A stretch of 21,517 nucleotides of DNA from CAVPLU01 sp964601325 (GTDB taxonomy: Archaea; Thermoproteota; Bathyarchaeia; 40CM-2-53-6), in contig CAZRNA010000027.1 in the NCBI GenBank assembly GCA_964601325.1, positions 1 to 21,517 of the forward strand, given 5' to 3'. The translations under genes were made by a program, and so were the position numbers. Every line of letters starts with the position of its first letter. The stretch's first letter is position 1. The notes under the pieces were generated by a model. It made no database searches, had not been told where the DNA came from, and saw nothing but the letters and a program-made list of their open reading frames with translations. This document shows positions 15,445 through 21,517 of the stretch, in pieces.

Positions 15445-16764
15445 ATGGCGCATAAAACACTCCTGAGGAACCAACAGGTCCACCGATGGTACAGTAACAT
15501 GAGCCGCGGGTCAGAGCCGACCTCACAAGCCTACCTTCGCCGGCTCGGACTCTTCTGCAGAAGATGGCATTCGACGCCCACAGGCCTCCTGACTAAGGAG
15601 CCGCAAGATATTCACAAGCTCCTCGTCGACACGGTCACAGAGCTTGAAGGAAAAGGCTATGCCGGTTCCTACGGACAATCAATAGTGAAATCAGTGAAAT
15701 CTTGGCTATCGTTCAACAACATCAGCTTGGGCGAGAGAAGGATAAACTTCACAGACCCAGGCGACACACCGACTCTGCAAGAAGAGAAGGCACCTGAACA
15801 AGACGAACTTCGCAAAGCCCTCGAACATGGCTGCACGAGGACCAAAGCAGCAATGGCGCTATGCGCATATTGCGGCTTCAGGCCAGGGGTCCTAGGCAAT
15901 CACAGGGGAACTGACGGTTTAGAGATGCGTGACCTGCCGGAGATTCAGATAGACCGCGAAACCATGGCAGTCACGTTTGCAGTGGTGCCCACCATGGTCA
16001 TCGTCCGGAGGGGGCTCAGCAAGGCTGGTCATCGGTACTTTGCTCTCCTCAACGAGGAGGGCTGTCGCTACCTCAGTGAAGAGCTCGAACGTAGGCTCAG
16101 GCTAGGTCATACTCTAGCGCCCAACTCGCCTGTTATCTCGCACTTCGACGCAAAGAAGGAGCACCACATTACTACAAAGGCGGTCTCAGCCCGCATCCGC
16201 GAAGCCTTTAGAGCGGCTGGATTCAACTGGCGACCCTACATACTCCGAGTCTACTTCGACAACAGAATGCTGATTGCAGAATCCAAGACCAGGGGATTCC
16301 TCAGAGACTACCGCGCCTTCTTCATGGGCCACAGAGGTGACATCGAACATGTGTACACGCTGAACAAATGCAAATTGCCCGAAAGCTTAGAAGCGGACAT
16401 GCGTGAAGCCTTCGGCAGAGCAGCACGTTTCCTCGACACCGTTCCAAAGCCTGAAGACGCATCCGCCCGAATAGAACAACTGAGGGAGATCCTTCTTCTA
16501 ACCGTCGGCTATGCAGAGGAGGAACTGGCAAAAACAGACCTCGTTCAGATGAGCACAGACGACCTCGGGCAAATGCTCAAGCGTAAGGTGGCGGAGACGC
16601 GTCCAGCTGAAAGCGCTCCACATAGAAATGGAAACAATACAAGAAGGCAAAGAGTACTGGACGCGCACGAGGCAGCGGTACTAATCAACAATGGGAGCTG
16701 CGAGTTCGTAGCTAATCTCCCAGGCGGCAGAGTTGTCGTAGTAGATAGAATCCAACGGGCCTGA
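15445..16764 (+). CDS. tyrosine recombinase / integrase
   Basis: The frame is open from 15301 inside the tRNA, but those first 48 codons are tRNA and leader sequence. The ATG at 15445, with GAGG 9 bases upstream, is the likely start, giving 439 residues. The N-terminal half is a SAM-like core-binding domain (residues about 10-110). In the catalytic domain, GFRPGVLG carries Arg146; RPYILR carries the second Arg (268), with Tyr in place of the usual box-II His; MGHRGDIEH carries His296; the nucleophile is Tyr304 in VYTLNK. This pattern is common in archaeal integrases. The C-terminal 130 residues are charged. It should recombine at the tRNA-Lys 3' end beside it. Confidence 0.9.
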   Translation: MAHKTLLRNQQVHRWYSNMSRGSEPTSQAYLRRLGLFCRRWHSTPTGLLTKEPQDIHKLLVDTVTELEGKGYAGSYGQSIVKSVKSWLSFNNISLGERRINFTDPGDTPTLQEEKAPEQDELRKALEHGCTRTKAAMALCAYCGFRPGVLGNHRGTDGLEMRDLPEIQIDRETMAVTFAVVPTMVIVRRGLSKAGHRYFALLNEEGCRYLSEELERRLRLGHTLAPNSPVISHFDAKKEHHITTKAVSARIREAFRAAGFNWRPYILRVYFDNRMLIAESKTRGFLRDYRAFFMGHRGDIEHVYTLNKCKLPESLEADMREAFGRAARFLDTVPKPEDASARIEQLREILLLTVGYAEEELAKTDLVQMSTDDLGQMLKRKVAETRPAESAPHRNGNNTRRQRVLDAHEAAVLINNGSCEFVANLPGGRVVVVDRIQRA

Positions 16765-17276
16765 TTCGTTCGCTTCACGCTCGATCTCGGATGTGAACTT
16801 CTGTGCTTCAAGTTCCTGTTGGGATTTCTGGTCGTCGATGAGTTCCTGACCTACCCTACGCTTCGCTCCTTGACTGATAGGTCTGCGAGTTCGGTTCCTA
16901 GCTGGCAAATGGGGCCGCCATGCTTAGGATGAGCCATGGATGCCTGTGTTTTGAAAGTTGCCCCATCCGGGTGTAAGCGCAAGGTGTGAGAATAATGGGC
17001 TGGTCCATCCTTTGTTCCTCAACCACGAAACACCGGATCTCTGACTAGTCACTGGTGCAATTCAATGAAATCGAACTGCGAGTACCTCTTTCATAGATAT
17101 CCATGCGAAGAATCAATGGAAAGTATCTAGCCGAAATCTGACAGCGATCACTTCTCAAAGGCAACATATCTTCTGTTGTATTGCCCTTGGTGAGCGTGAG
17201 TTCTCCGGCCACGCAACACTTGTCAATGCATAAATCCAGTTCCGGCGTAATAATGTTAGAATGAGCAGGGTTCATC
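16765..17276. other. 512-base stretch without a convincing gene
   Basis: Only short antisense frames occur. One (minus, 16681-16908) gives a hydrophilic 75-residue peptide that overlaps the integrase end; another (minus, up to 17275) is cysteine-containing and unlike any family I know. GCATAAATC at 17228-17236 could be the TATA box for the gene at 17277. Nothing else stands out. Confidence 0.5.
17225..17236 (+). promoter_or_regulatory. possible TATA box of the 17277 gene
   Basis: AATGCATAAATC lies about 41 bases before the ATG at 17277, giving a leader of roughly 20 bases if it works. It is the best AT-rich match in the region. Position-based inference. Confidence 0.25.
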
Positions 17277-17825
17277 ATGGAGAAGAAGACGCCTACAGAC
17301 TCGTGGGTGAAAGCGGGTGTGTTGATTTCACTGGTTTTCGGCCTTGCGAGTTTGGGTTGGCAAGGGTGCACATACTTACGTGAAGAAACGCTAAACAGAC
17401 CGAGAATCGAGGTGAGTTATGTTGGCGATTTGGTGATTCAGCAACCAAGCGGAGGATACATTGTGAGATGGATAAACGAGAAGTTTGAAGTTATCGTGTT
17501 CGTCGTGTCCGCGCATGAATTCAGGTTGAGTGTTGTGTCAACTTCATTCAATTTGAGTGATTCGGCGAGGCAGCACTTGTTGCCAGAATATGTCGACCAA
17601 GCATCTGTGGAGATTTCGAAGTATGATGTCCGTGGGACTTCTTCTGGTTCAATCACATTATTAGTGCCCATAGATGCGCAGTTTTGGTTACGCCCAGAAA
17701 GCACTGTCCATCAGAACTCTATCGAGCTAGGTACCTTGACTTTTCGCATCAGCATTGTTGACTTGAGAACGAATGAGAGTCTAACCCAGGTCAACGCGAC
17801 CCAAGTGATTTGGCATAGCACCTGA
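17277..17825 (+). CDS. hypothetical protein with one N-terminal membrane anchor
   Basis: I do not recognise this 182-residue protein. Residues about 12-30 (VKAGVLISLVFGLASLGWQG) form a single transmembrane segment or uncleaved signal anchor, preceded by a short lysine-containing N-terminus. The remainder alternates hydrophobic and polar residues, as in a beta-rich extracytoplasmic or cytoplasmic domain. A CT in GCTYL does not form a clear lipobox. It sits alone in the integrated element, with the integrase upstream and the convergent HEPN gene downstream. The frame is clean and starts with ATG, and the region has no better competitor, so it is probably real. The function is unknown. Confidence 0.55.
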   Translation: MEKKTPTDSWVKAGVLISLVFGLASLGWQGCTYLREETLNRPRIEVSYVGDLVIQQPSGGYIVRWINEKFEVIVFVVSAHEFRLSVVSTSFNLSDSARQHLLPEYVDQASVEISKYDVRGTSSGSITLLVPIDAQFWLRPESTVHQNSIELGTLTFRISIVDLRTNESLTQVNATQVIWHST

Positions 17826-18134
17826 CCGAGGAAACGATCGTTCAGCGAGCCAAGCGAGCAGTTAGAAAGTGTGTGTGCGCACCACGAGACCCACACAGAT
17901 CACTCCTCCTCTCCTGCTCCTGTTCATCATCCGTGAACACGATCGTTCATTCAGGTCTTTGATGACGAGGGAACGAATCGTCGAACAGCTTTCTCACCTG
18001 CGACTCAAACCGATGATAGAGAGCAGTCTCAACGTGTCGCACTGAAGCATCGAAACAGTATCTCGCCCATTTACGATTCCTGACCAATGAACCTCACATC
18101 CGGCTCTAATCAGCGCTATCCGACCCGACAGCGA
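17826..18134. other. 309-base convergent intergenic region with a short palindromic repeat
   Basis: It lies between the ends of two convergent genes. ACGATCGTTCA occurs at 17834-17844 and 17939-17949; the second copy is part of the imperfect palindrome TGAACACGATCGTTCA. A CT-rich tract follows 17900. No gene or clear terminator was identified. Confidence 0.4.
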
Positions 18135-19448
18135 CTACGACGCTTGGACCGCCGAATACTTGATGCGATCTATGAATGAATCGAGAGATTTCGGATCTCC
18201 AAGCGAATGTCTGTAGACGTGTGTAATTCCGCGCTCACGAAGGATCAGGAGTTTCTGCAGCGATAGCTCAAGAATCAATGATGCGAAATCAAGATCCTGT
18301 TCCGTAATCTGACTTTGACCACGAACGTCTGCATGCGCGAATCTCGATCGCTTATCATACATATCAGCGACACGCATAGACAAGCACTCTCTTGCATCAA
18401 TGCGCGTTCGATCGCACTCCTCTTTTGTGGGATTGGCCTTGTTGAGAAACCAAGCGAACCATTCCGGGGTATCGCCCAAGAGCATGGCAATTTTCTCTCT
18501 GAGTTTCCATCCCAACATGTCTCTATCGTCTCTACCTAGAAGGAGGCACTCGATGGCTATGACTGACAGAAGAAAACTCAGCTCATTGGGGGTGTCTGGT
18601 TCTATCATGCCGTGTAGATCGATCGCTGATATGCACTTCCTGACAATCTCGTCTGATTCTCTGTTGCGGACTAATCCGTTAATGAGGCTGACGTATTTCT
18701 CCTGCTCAGGAAAGGCTCCAGTTGGGTGGGCCTCCCAACCAGAAATGTATCGGAGGTCTCCGATGTGTAGGAAGGTCCTGCCTTTCAGCACATAGTATTC
18801 TCTCAGTCTTGGCAGGTGCGAAACGTGGTGGAAACACTTCAGGATGTTACGTCCCTGATTCGCCAATCGAGTCGCGGTCTCAATCGCCGTTCGTCCTCCA
18901 AAGGCTCTTACCTCAACGCAAAAGTAAGTCTCGCTCATCTTGCTTTTCTCATAATCGGATTCAGTGCGACTTCCGTGGACTTCCTTCTCCCCGGCGCATT
19001 TCTGCTTCCATCCTGAGGAGATCTTGTCCCGCACATTTTGGGGCAGGTAACCGAAAGAATGGAGACTACACTCACCGACCACGTATCCATCCGGATATCC
19101 CCAAACGCTCCTCGCCGGAAAATAGAATCGGTACCTGCCGGGCTTCTTGTAGAACCGGTCAAGGAAGGCCATGACGTCTTCAATGGTAAGTTGTTCATAC
19201 TTCTTCTGGGTCGCGTAGCAAATATCGTCGAAAGCGGCGCGTAGTTCTTCATGGGATATGTGCTCCTGCAGTTCCTTGCTCGTGAACATGGCCGCTGCTA
19301 ACTTGTCAAGTTTCTCGGAGTAGAGTCTTCGATACTTTGTCTGCCAGGTATGAAGTGGATCGTCTTGAAAGTACTGTTGCATGCATTCGACAAGTTCCCA
19401 AGCGAGCGATAGAATCCTGTCGTAGTTCCTAGGCCGTTTCACTTTCAA
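18135..19448 (-). CDS. HEPN-domain protein (ApeA-like C-terminal HEPN), putative RNase
   Basis: The 437-residue protein has a long N-terminal region of unknown fold (residues 1 to about 280, with FYFPARSVWGY and a basic middle). The C-terminal helical domain (about 285-405) looks like the ApeA-type HEPN: ELSFLLSVIAIECLL with Glu300, then YDKRSRFAH containing Arg367-x4-His372, the R-x4-6-H motif that is catalytic in HEPN ribonucleases, then a long helix LILELSLQKLLILRERG. Such proteins act as abortive-infection or toxin-type RNases, and location in an integrated element fits a defence role. That role is inferred. The start is TTG with GGAGAGGG about 9 bases upstream; a GTG two codons on is the alternative. 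No adjacent antitoxin gene is evident. Confidence 0.7.
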   Translation of the reverse strand: MKVKRPRNYDRILSLAWELVECMQQYFQDDPLHTWQTKYRRLYSEKLDKLAAAMFTSKELQEHISHEELRAAFDDICYATQKKYEQLTIEDVMAFLDRFYKKPGRYRFYFPARSVWGYPDGYVVGECSLHSFGYLPQNVRDKISSGWKQKCAGEKEVHGSRTESDYEKSKMSETYFCVEVRAFGGRTAIETATRLANQGRNILKCFHHVSHLPRLREYYVLKGRTFLHIGDLRYISGWEAHPTGAFPEQEKYVSLINGLVRNRESDEIVRKCISAIDLHGMIEPDTPNELSFLLSVIAIECLLLGRDDRDMLGWKLREKIAMLLGDTPEWFAWFLNKANPTKEECDRTRIDARECLSMRVADMYDKRSRFAHADVRGQSQITEQDLDFASLILELSLQKLLILRERGITHVYRHSLGDPKSLDSFIDRIKYSAVQAS

Positions 19449-19483
19449 AGGGTGCGGCCCTCTCCATGTGTTTCCCGCAGACG

Positions 19484-19493
19484 AGATAATAAG
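19484..19493 (-). promoter_or_regulatory. possible TATA box of the HEPN gene
   Basis: On the minus strand GCTTATTATC lies about 40 bases before the TTG start at 19448. It resembles the AT-rich box upstream of the transketolase operon. Position-based inference. Confidence 0.3.
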
Positions 19494-19570
19494 CTAGGGC
19501 GCGAACGGCTCGTGAAGATATCGTTGAGGGTCCTGTCTTATCTGTCCTGTCGTCGTTCGTCGTGTGTGAT

Positions 19571-19655
19571 CCCTTGGTGCGTCGTAACTTGAACCATCGT
19601 CGAGATAATTCGTGGGGGGTGGTGGGTAGGCTGGTGCGGACGACGTGGTTTGAAC
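19571..19655 (-). repeat. two degenerate tRNA-3'-end-like repeats, minus orientation
   Basis: On the minus strand the copy beginning at 19655 reads GTTCAAAC, 12 bases ending CCGC, then ACCA and GCCTACCC. The copy beginning at 19595 reads GGTTCAAGT, 8 bases, ACCA, then a tail with ACGACGAACGA. TTCAAAY followed by 12 bases, one discriminator and CCA is the exact spacing of a tRNA T loop to its 3' end; the second copy is 4 bases short. No matching tRNA 5' half is present. Confidence 0.55.
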
Positions 19656-19792
19656 ACACAATCCGTAGCCTGAGACGACATGCGCTTTGTTCTAACCATG
19701 ACTGTGGGGCCTATTTGACTGAGGCGCTCAAAGTTTCAAGTACTTCCTCAACGATATTATCTGGCGGCGGCGTCCATGATGAAGGATAAGGT

Positions 19793-19820
19793 GGACCCGC
19801 CCAACAAGTCTGGTGGGTCC
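19793..19820 (+). repeat. inverted repeat next to the internal attachment site
   Basis: GGACCCGCC and GGTGGGTCC form a 9-bp stem with one G-T pair, around a loop of 10 bases. It runs directly into the tRNA-3'-end copy at 19818. It could be a recombinase arm site or a terminator-like hairpin. Confidence 0.45.
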
Positions 19821-19834
19821 CGGCGGGCCCGCCA
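19818..19834 (+). repeat. attachment site, internal copy
   Basis: TCCCGGCGGGCCCGCCA, 17 bases identical to the tRNA-Lys 3' end at 15349-15365 and in the same orientation. The upstream T loop is not conserved, so this is a bare attachment core and not a tRNA gene. It splits the integrated region in two. Confidence 0.75.
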
Positions 19835-19863
19835 TATGCCCAAAAACGAAGACATATTGTGGC

Positions 19864-19960
19864 GGTTCAAATTCGGGCGGTCGCACCAGCCTACCCGCAC
19901 ACACAAAAACGAGAGTTCAAATTCCGATGCCCGCGCCAGCTCACCCACACGCACAAAATC
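19864..19960 (+). repeat. two tandem degenerate tRNA-3'-end-like repeats, plus orientation
   Basis: Copies start at 19864 and 19914, a period of about 50 bases. Each reads GTTCAAATTC, then to the fixed spacing GCACCA or GCGCCA, then GCCTACCC or GCTCACCC and a CACA-rich tail ending CACAAAA. They share the CACCAGCCTACCC block with the minus-strand copy ending at 19655. No tRNA 5' half matches the acceptor sequence. Confidence 0.55.
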
Positions 19961-19991
19961 ATGTTAACGTCTAACTACGACGGACGACGGT

Positions 19992-20441
19992 TCAGATCCT
20001 GTCGTATAGATAGCCAATAACTATTCCAAGAATGAAATACGTTGGCACGTTAAGCGTTGCGCCGATGAGGAAGATATGCAAGGCATCACTCGTGCGACTT
20101 GCGGCAACTCCGAGCAAGATTAAGTTTATGACGTAGGGGACGAAGCTTAGTATCACGGATTTTGGAATTGGGTTCTTTGTTGGAATCCTATCAAAAAAAC
20201 GAAGCAAGAAATAACTGACGAAGCATCCGATAATCAGACCACCAAGCAAAGCTTCAACAAGAACCGATTGAACATAAGACATTGAAAGGGCAGCTCTGAA
20301 CTCCGCTCTTATGGGAGTCAGGGAGATTGCGATGGTAGTTACCCAGAATGCTAATCCTCCCCCAATAGTCAGTTTGAACAGTTTCTTGTAGAACTCGTGT
20401 GAAGTCTGTTGCGTACTTCGATTTGTGGCTTGGGTTTCCAT
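19992..20441 (-). CDS. hypothetical four-helix membrane protein
   Basis: The 149-residue protein has about four transmembrane segments: residues about 24-45, 57-82, 93-113 and 119-145. It is preceded by a polar Gln/Thr-rich N-terminus and ends in GYLYDRI. I do not recognise the family and see no catalytic motif or transporter signature. The ATG lies 6 bases after the stop of the DUF4386-type gene, so the two are almost certainly co-transcribed and may work together in the membrane. It is the last gene of that pair inside the integrated region, between the internal and right attachment sites. Confidence 0.6.
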   Translation of the reverse strand: METQATNRSTQQTSHEFYKKLFKLTIGGGLAFWVTTIAISLTPIRAEFRAALSMSYVQSVLVEALLGGLIIGCFVSYFLLRFFDRIPTKNPIPKSVILSFVPYVINLILLGVAASRTSDALHIFLIGATLNVPTYFILGIVIGYLYDRI

Positions 20442-20447
20442 GGTTGT

Positions 20448-21152
20448 TTAACTATCCACTTGAGGAGACTTGGAAGCAATTACGGATGGATTGAATCCTT
20501 TGACTATCAGCCATACCGCAAGAACCATTTCTTGCGGGAGCATTGGAATAGCGATAAGGATTTGTTCCGTACCAAAAGGAGTGACGAGACCGACCGTGGC
20601 TAACGCGCATGATACCATGGCTAATATGGCAGCAACAAGACCCCAGACCGATATCCATCGAGGAATTAATTTTGTTCGATAAAATACGATGTAATATAGC
20701 AGAGCACCTATGGAAAAAGCCAGCAGCGACCCAACATTGCCCACCCAACGATATCCTGCATATACCAATACGCCTAAGGTTTGGAAATACGATGAATCCG
20801 GAGCTCCAGCGTTTACAAATTGCTGGCTTAATGTTATTAGTGATAGCAGGGCACACACAGAAATAAAACGCAATACTCCCTCAGAAATCCTGAAACCAAC
20901 AGCTCCAAGAGCTAGACCTGCATTGAATTTTCTTAGCACTGGATACAGCGAAATTGCAATACCAGCACCGCAGGCACCACCGATAAACGAAAGAAGGGCT
21001 CCTGTTCCTACCAGGCCTCTATTTTCAGAAACACTAACAAGATAATTCGGAGCCGACACAGGGCCGTAAAATAGGAAGGTTAGCAAATCTAAACTCGTAT
21101 AAATGATAAATAATACTCCCGCAACTATTGCGTAATTTCTGTAAGAATTCAC
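20448..21152 (-). CDS. DUF4386-type multi-pass membrane protein
   Basis: The 234-residue protein is strongly hydrophobic, with about six or seven membrane segments. It ends with LPQEMVLAVWLIVKGFNPS, a signature of DUF4386 proteins. The size is normal for that family, whose function is unknown. The start is GTG, preceded by GGAGG and AAGGGAG within 15 bases. A downstream partner gene encodes another membrane protein. Base composition looks more AT-rich than the shikimate operon, in keeping with its position in the integrated region, so it may be transferred DNA. Confidence 0.8.
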   Translation of the reverse strand: MNSYRNYAIVAGVLFIIYTSLDLLTFLFYGPVSAPNYLVSVSENRGLVGTGALLSFIGGACGAGIAISLYPVLRKFNAGLALGAVGFRISEGVLRFISVCALLSLITLSQQFVNAGAPDSSYFQTLGVLVYAGYRWVGNVGSLLAFSIGALLYYIVFYRTKLIPRWISVWGLVAAILAMVSCALATVGLVTPFGTEQILIAIPMLPQEMVLAVWLIVKGFNPSVIASKSPQVDS

Positions 21153-21297
21153 TCCCTTTTCTTCCTCCTCTGGAGCGGCGGCACATCATGTACCCGGTAG
21201 AAGCGCATATAGACGTTGTCACTGGTCAATCGTTCCTGCAGAAGACTGCGTCGCTCCGGAAGATCAGGAGCAAAATCAGGTTTCGTCGTCGGTACAC

Positions 21298-21387
21298 TTA
21301 GTGCGGGCACCCCGATTTGAACCGTCGTTATGGGAGAGGCGTTCGTTCGTCGTCGGGTCTCTTCGTGCGGGCGTCGCAATTTGAACC
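21298..21387 (-). repeat. two degenerate tRNA-3'-end-like repeats, minus orientation
   Basis: On the minus strand copies begin at 21387 and 21323, a period of 64 bases. They read GGTTCAAATTGCGACGCCCG and GGTTCAAATCGGGGTGCCCG, each followed by CAC and then GA or TA where CCA would be expected, and by a tail containing CCGACGACGAA. The tail matches that of the copy at 19571, defining a second subfamily. Confidence 0.55.
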
Positions 21388-21462
21388 CCTAATCTGTATG
21401 CGATGGTGAAAATAGTGAACGGTATGGTGTTGTGGTGAACCCAGGCGATAACGCGGGATCAC

Positions 21463-21480
21463 TTCCCGGCGGGCCCGCCA
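21463..21480 (+). repeat. attachment site, right
   Basis: Exact 18-base copy of the tRNA-Lys 3' end (15348-15365). With one mismatch the match extends by another 4 bases to the left (TCAC against TCAA). GGG-loop-CCC pairing of a decayed T arm is still visible just before it. It marks the outer end of the integrated region. Confidence 0.82.
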
Positions 21481-21517
21481 CAAACATTATCCGAGTCTCT
21501 TCCTGCCCTGTGCGCTT

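Larger units (their letters stand above)
19449..19991. other. 543-base noncoding region with tRNA-like repeats and an internal attachment site
   Basis: The region contains the HEPN promoter area, two inverted-orientation repeat copies (19571-19655), a hairpin and attachment site copy (19793-19834) and two direct repeat copies (19864-19960). No reading frame here looks like a protein family. Confidence 0.6.
15366..21480 (+). mobile_element. tRNA-Lys-integrated element, about 6.1 kb, probably two elements in tandem
   Basis: The segment is bounded by exact 18-base copies of the tRNA 3' end and opens with a tyrosine recombinase next to the intact tRNA. This is the usual layout of archaeal integrated plasmids or viruses whose integrase gene stays whole. 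A third copy at 19818 divides it into 4.5 kb (integrase, anchored protein, HEPN protein) and 1.6 kb (two membrane proteins, no integrase). The second part looks like an older remnant or a cargo segment mobilised by the first. No replication or capsid gene is seen, so autonomy is doubtful. The 19992-21152 genes look more AT-rich than the aromatic operon. Confidence 0.8.
21153..21517. other. 365-base noncoding right end with repeats and attachment site
   Basis: The stretch holds a possible TATA box for the membrane-protein pair (GTCTATATGC, minus strand, 21205-21214), two tRNA-like repeat copies and the right attachment site. The last 37 bases lie outside the element and show no gene. Confidence 0.5.

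Noticed and set aside
16681..16908. Minus-strand 75-codon hydrophilic frame overlapping the integrase end
   Set aside because: Its 3' part is antisense to the integrase, it has no family resemblance, and no promoter or ribosome site is clear.
17045..17275. Minus-strand frame giving a cysteine-containing peptide upstream of the 17277 gene
   Set aside because: Short, no recognisable motif, and its start overlaps that of the plus-strand gene. It could be real, but support is too weak.
19864..19960. Complete tRNA genes in the GTTCAAATTC repeats
   Set aside because: The T loop and 3' end spacing fit a tRNA, but no upstream sequence pairs with the acceptor strand and T stems do not pair, so they are only tRNA-like.
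19571..21387. CRISPR array
   Set aside because: The repeats are degenerate, occur in pairs in both orientations, and have no uniform spacers or nearby cas genes.

Overview
The window comes from an archaeon. The shikimate kinase is the archaeal GHMP type, and a tRNA-Lys(UUU) gene carries three bulge-helix-bulge introns. Starts are often TTG or GTG. A bacterial-like canonical DAHP entry into the shikimate pathway, a transketolase split into two polypeptides and an MttB-family methyltransferase fit a TACK-type archaeon (Bathyarchaeia or a Thaumarchaeota relative). The exact lineage cannot be fixed from this sequence alone.

Layout. (1) 1-1002 holds the 3' part of a trimethylamine/betaine methyltransferase-like gene cut by the left edge. 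(2) 1150-4297, plus strand: chorismate mutase-aminotransferase fusion, prephenate dehydrogenase and prephenate dehydratase, the Phe/Tyr end of the pathway. (3) 4294-13114, minus strand: one tight operon, in transcription order transketolase N half, transketolase C half, DAHP synthase, aroB, aroD, aroE, archaeal aroK, aroA, aroC. It runs from erythrose-4-phosphate supply to chorismate. The two blocks converge and their stop codons share the palindrome CTAG at 4294-4297. (4) 13402-13959: an AhpD-like peroxidase-related protein. (5) 14003-15230: a 1.2-kb segment with an HTH plus PD-(D/E)XK-like nuclease gene, bounded by a duplicated tRNA 5' end. (6) 15231-15365: the tRNA-Lys gene with introns in the D loop, at 30/31 and at 37/38. 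All three fit the same cutting rule, and splicing gives a full cloverleaf. (7) 15366-21480: an integrated element using the tRNA 3' end as attachment site. It carries a tyrosine integrase, a membrane-anchored hypothetical protein, a HEPN putative RNase and two multi-pass membrane proteins. The tRNA 3' end recurs at 19818 and 21463, so two elements probably lie in tandem (about 4.5 and 1.6 kb).

The noncoding parts of the element hold at least six degenerate copies of a repeat that resembles a tRNA T loop plus 3' acceptor end, in both orientations. No ordinary feature explains them. The left 13 kb is well-recognised aromatic amino acid metabolism. The right 7.5 kb is accessory DNA, where the unusual biology lies: a three-intron tRNA that is also an integration hotspot, a tRNA-flanked nuclease gene, a HEPN protein and tRNA-like repeats.
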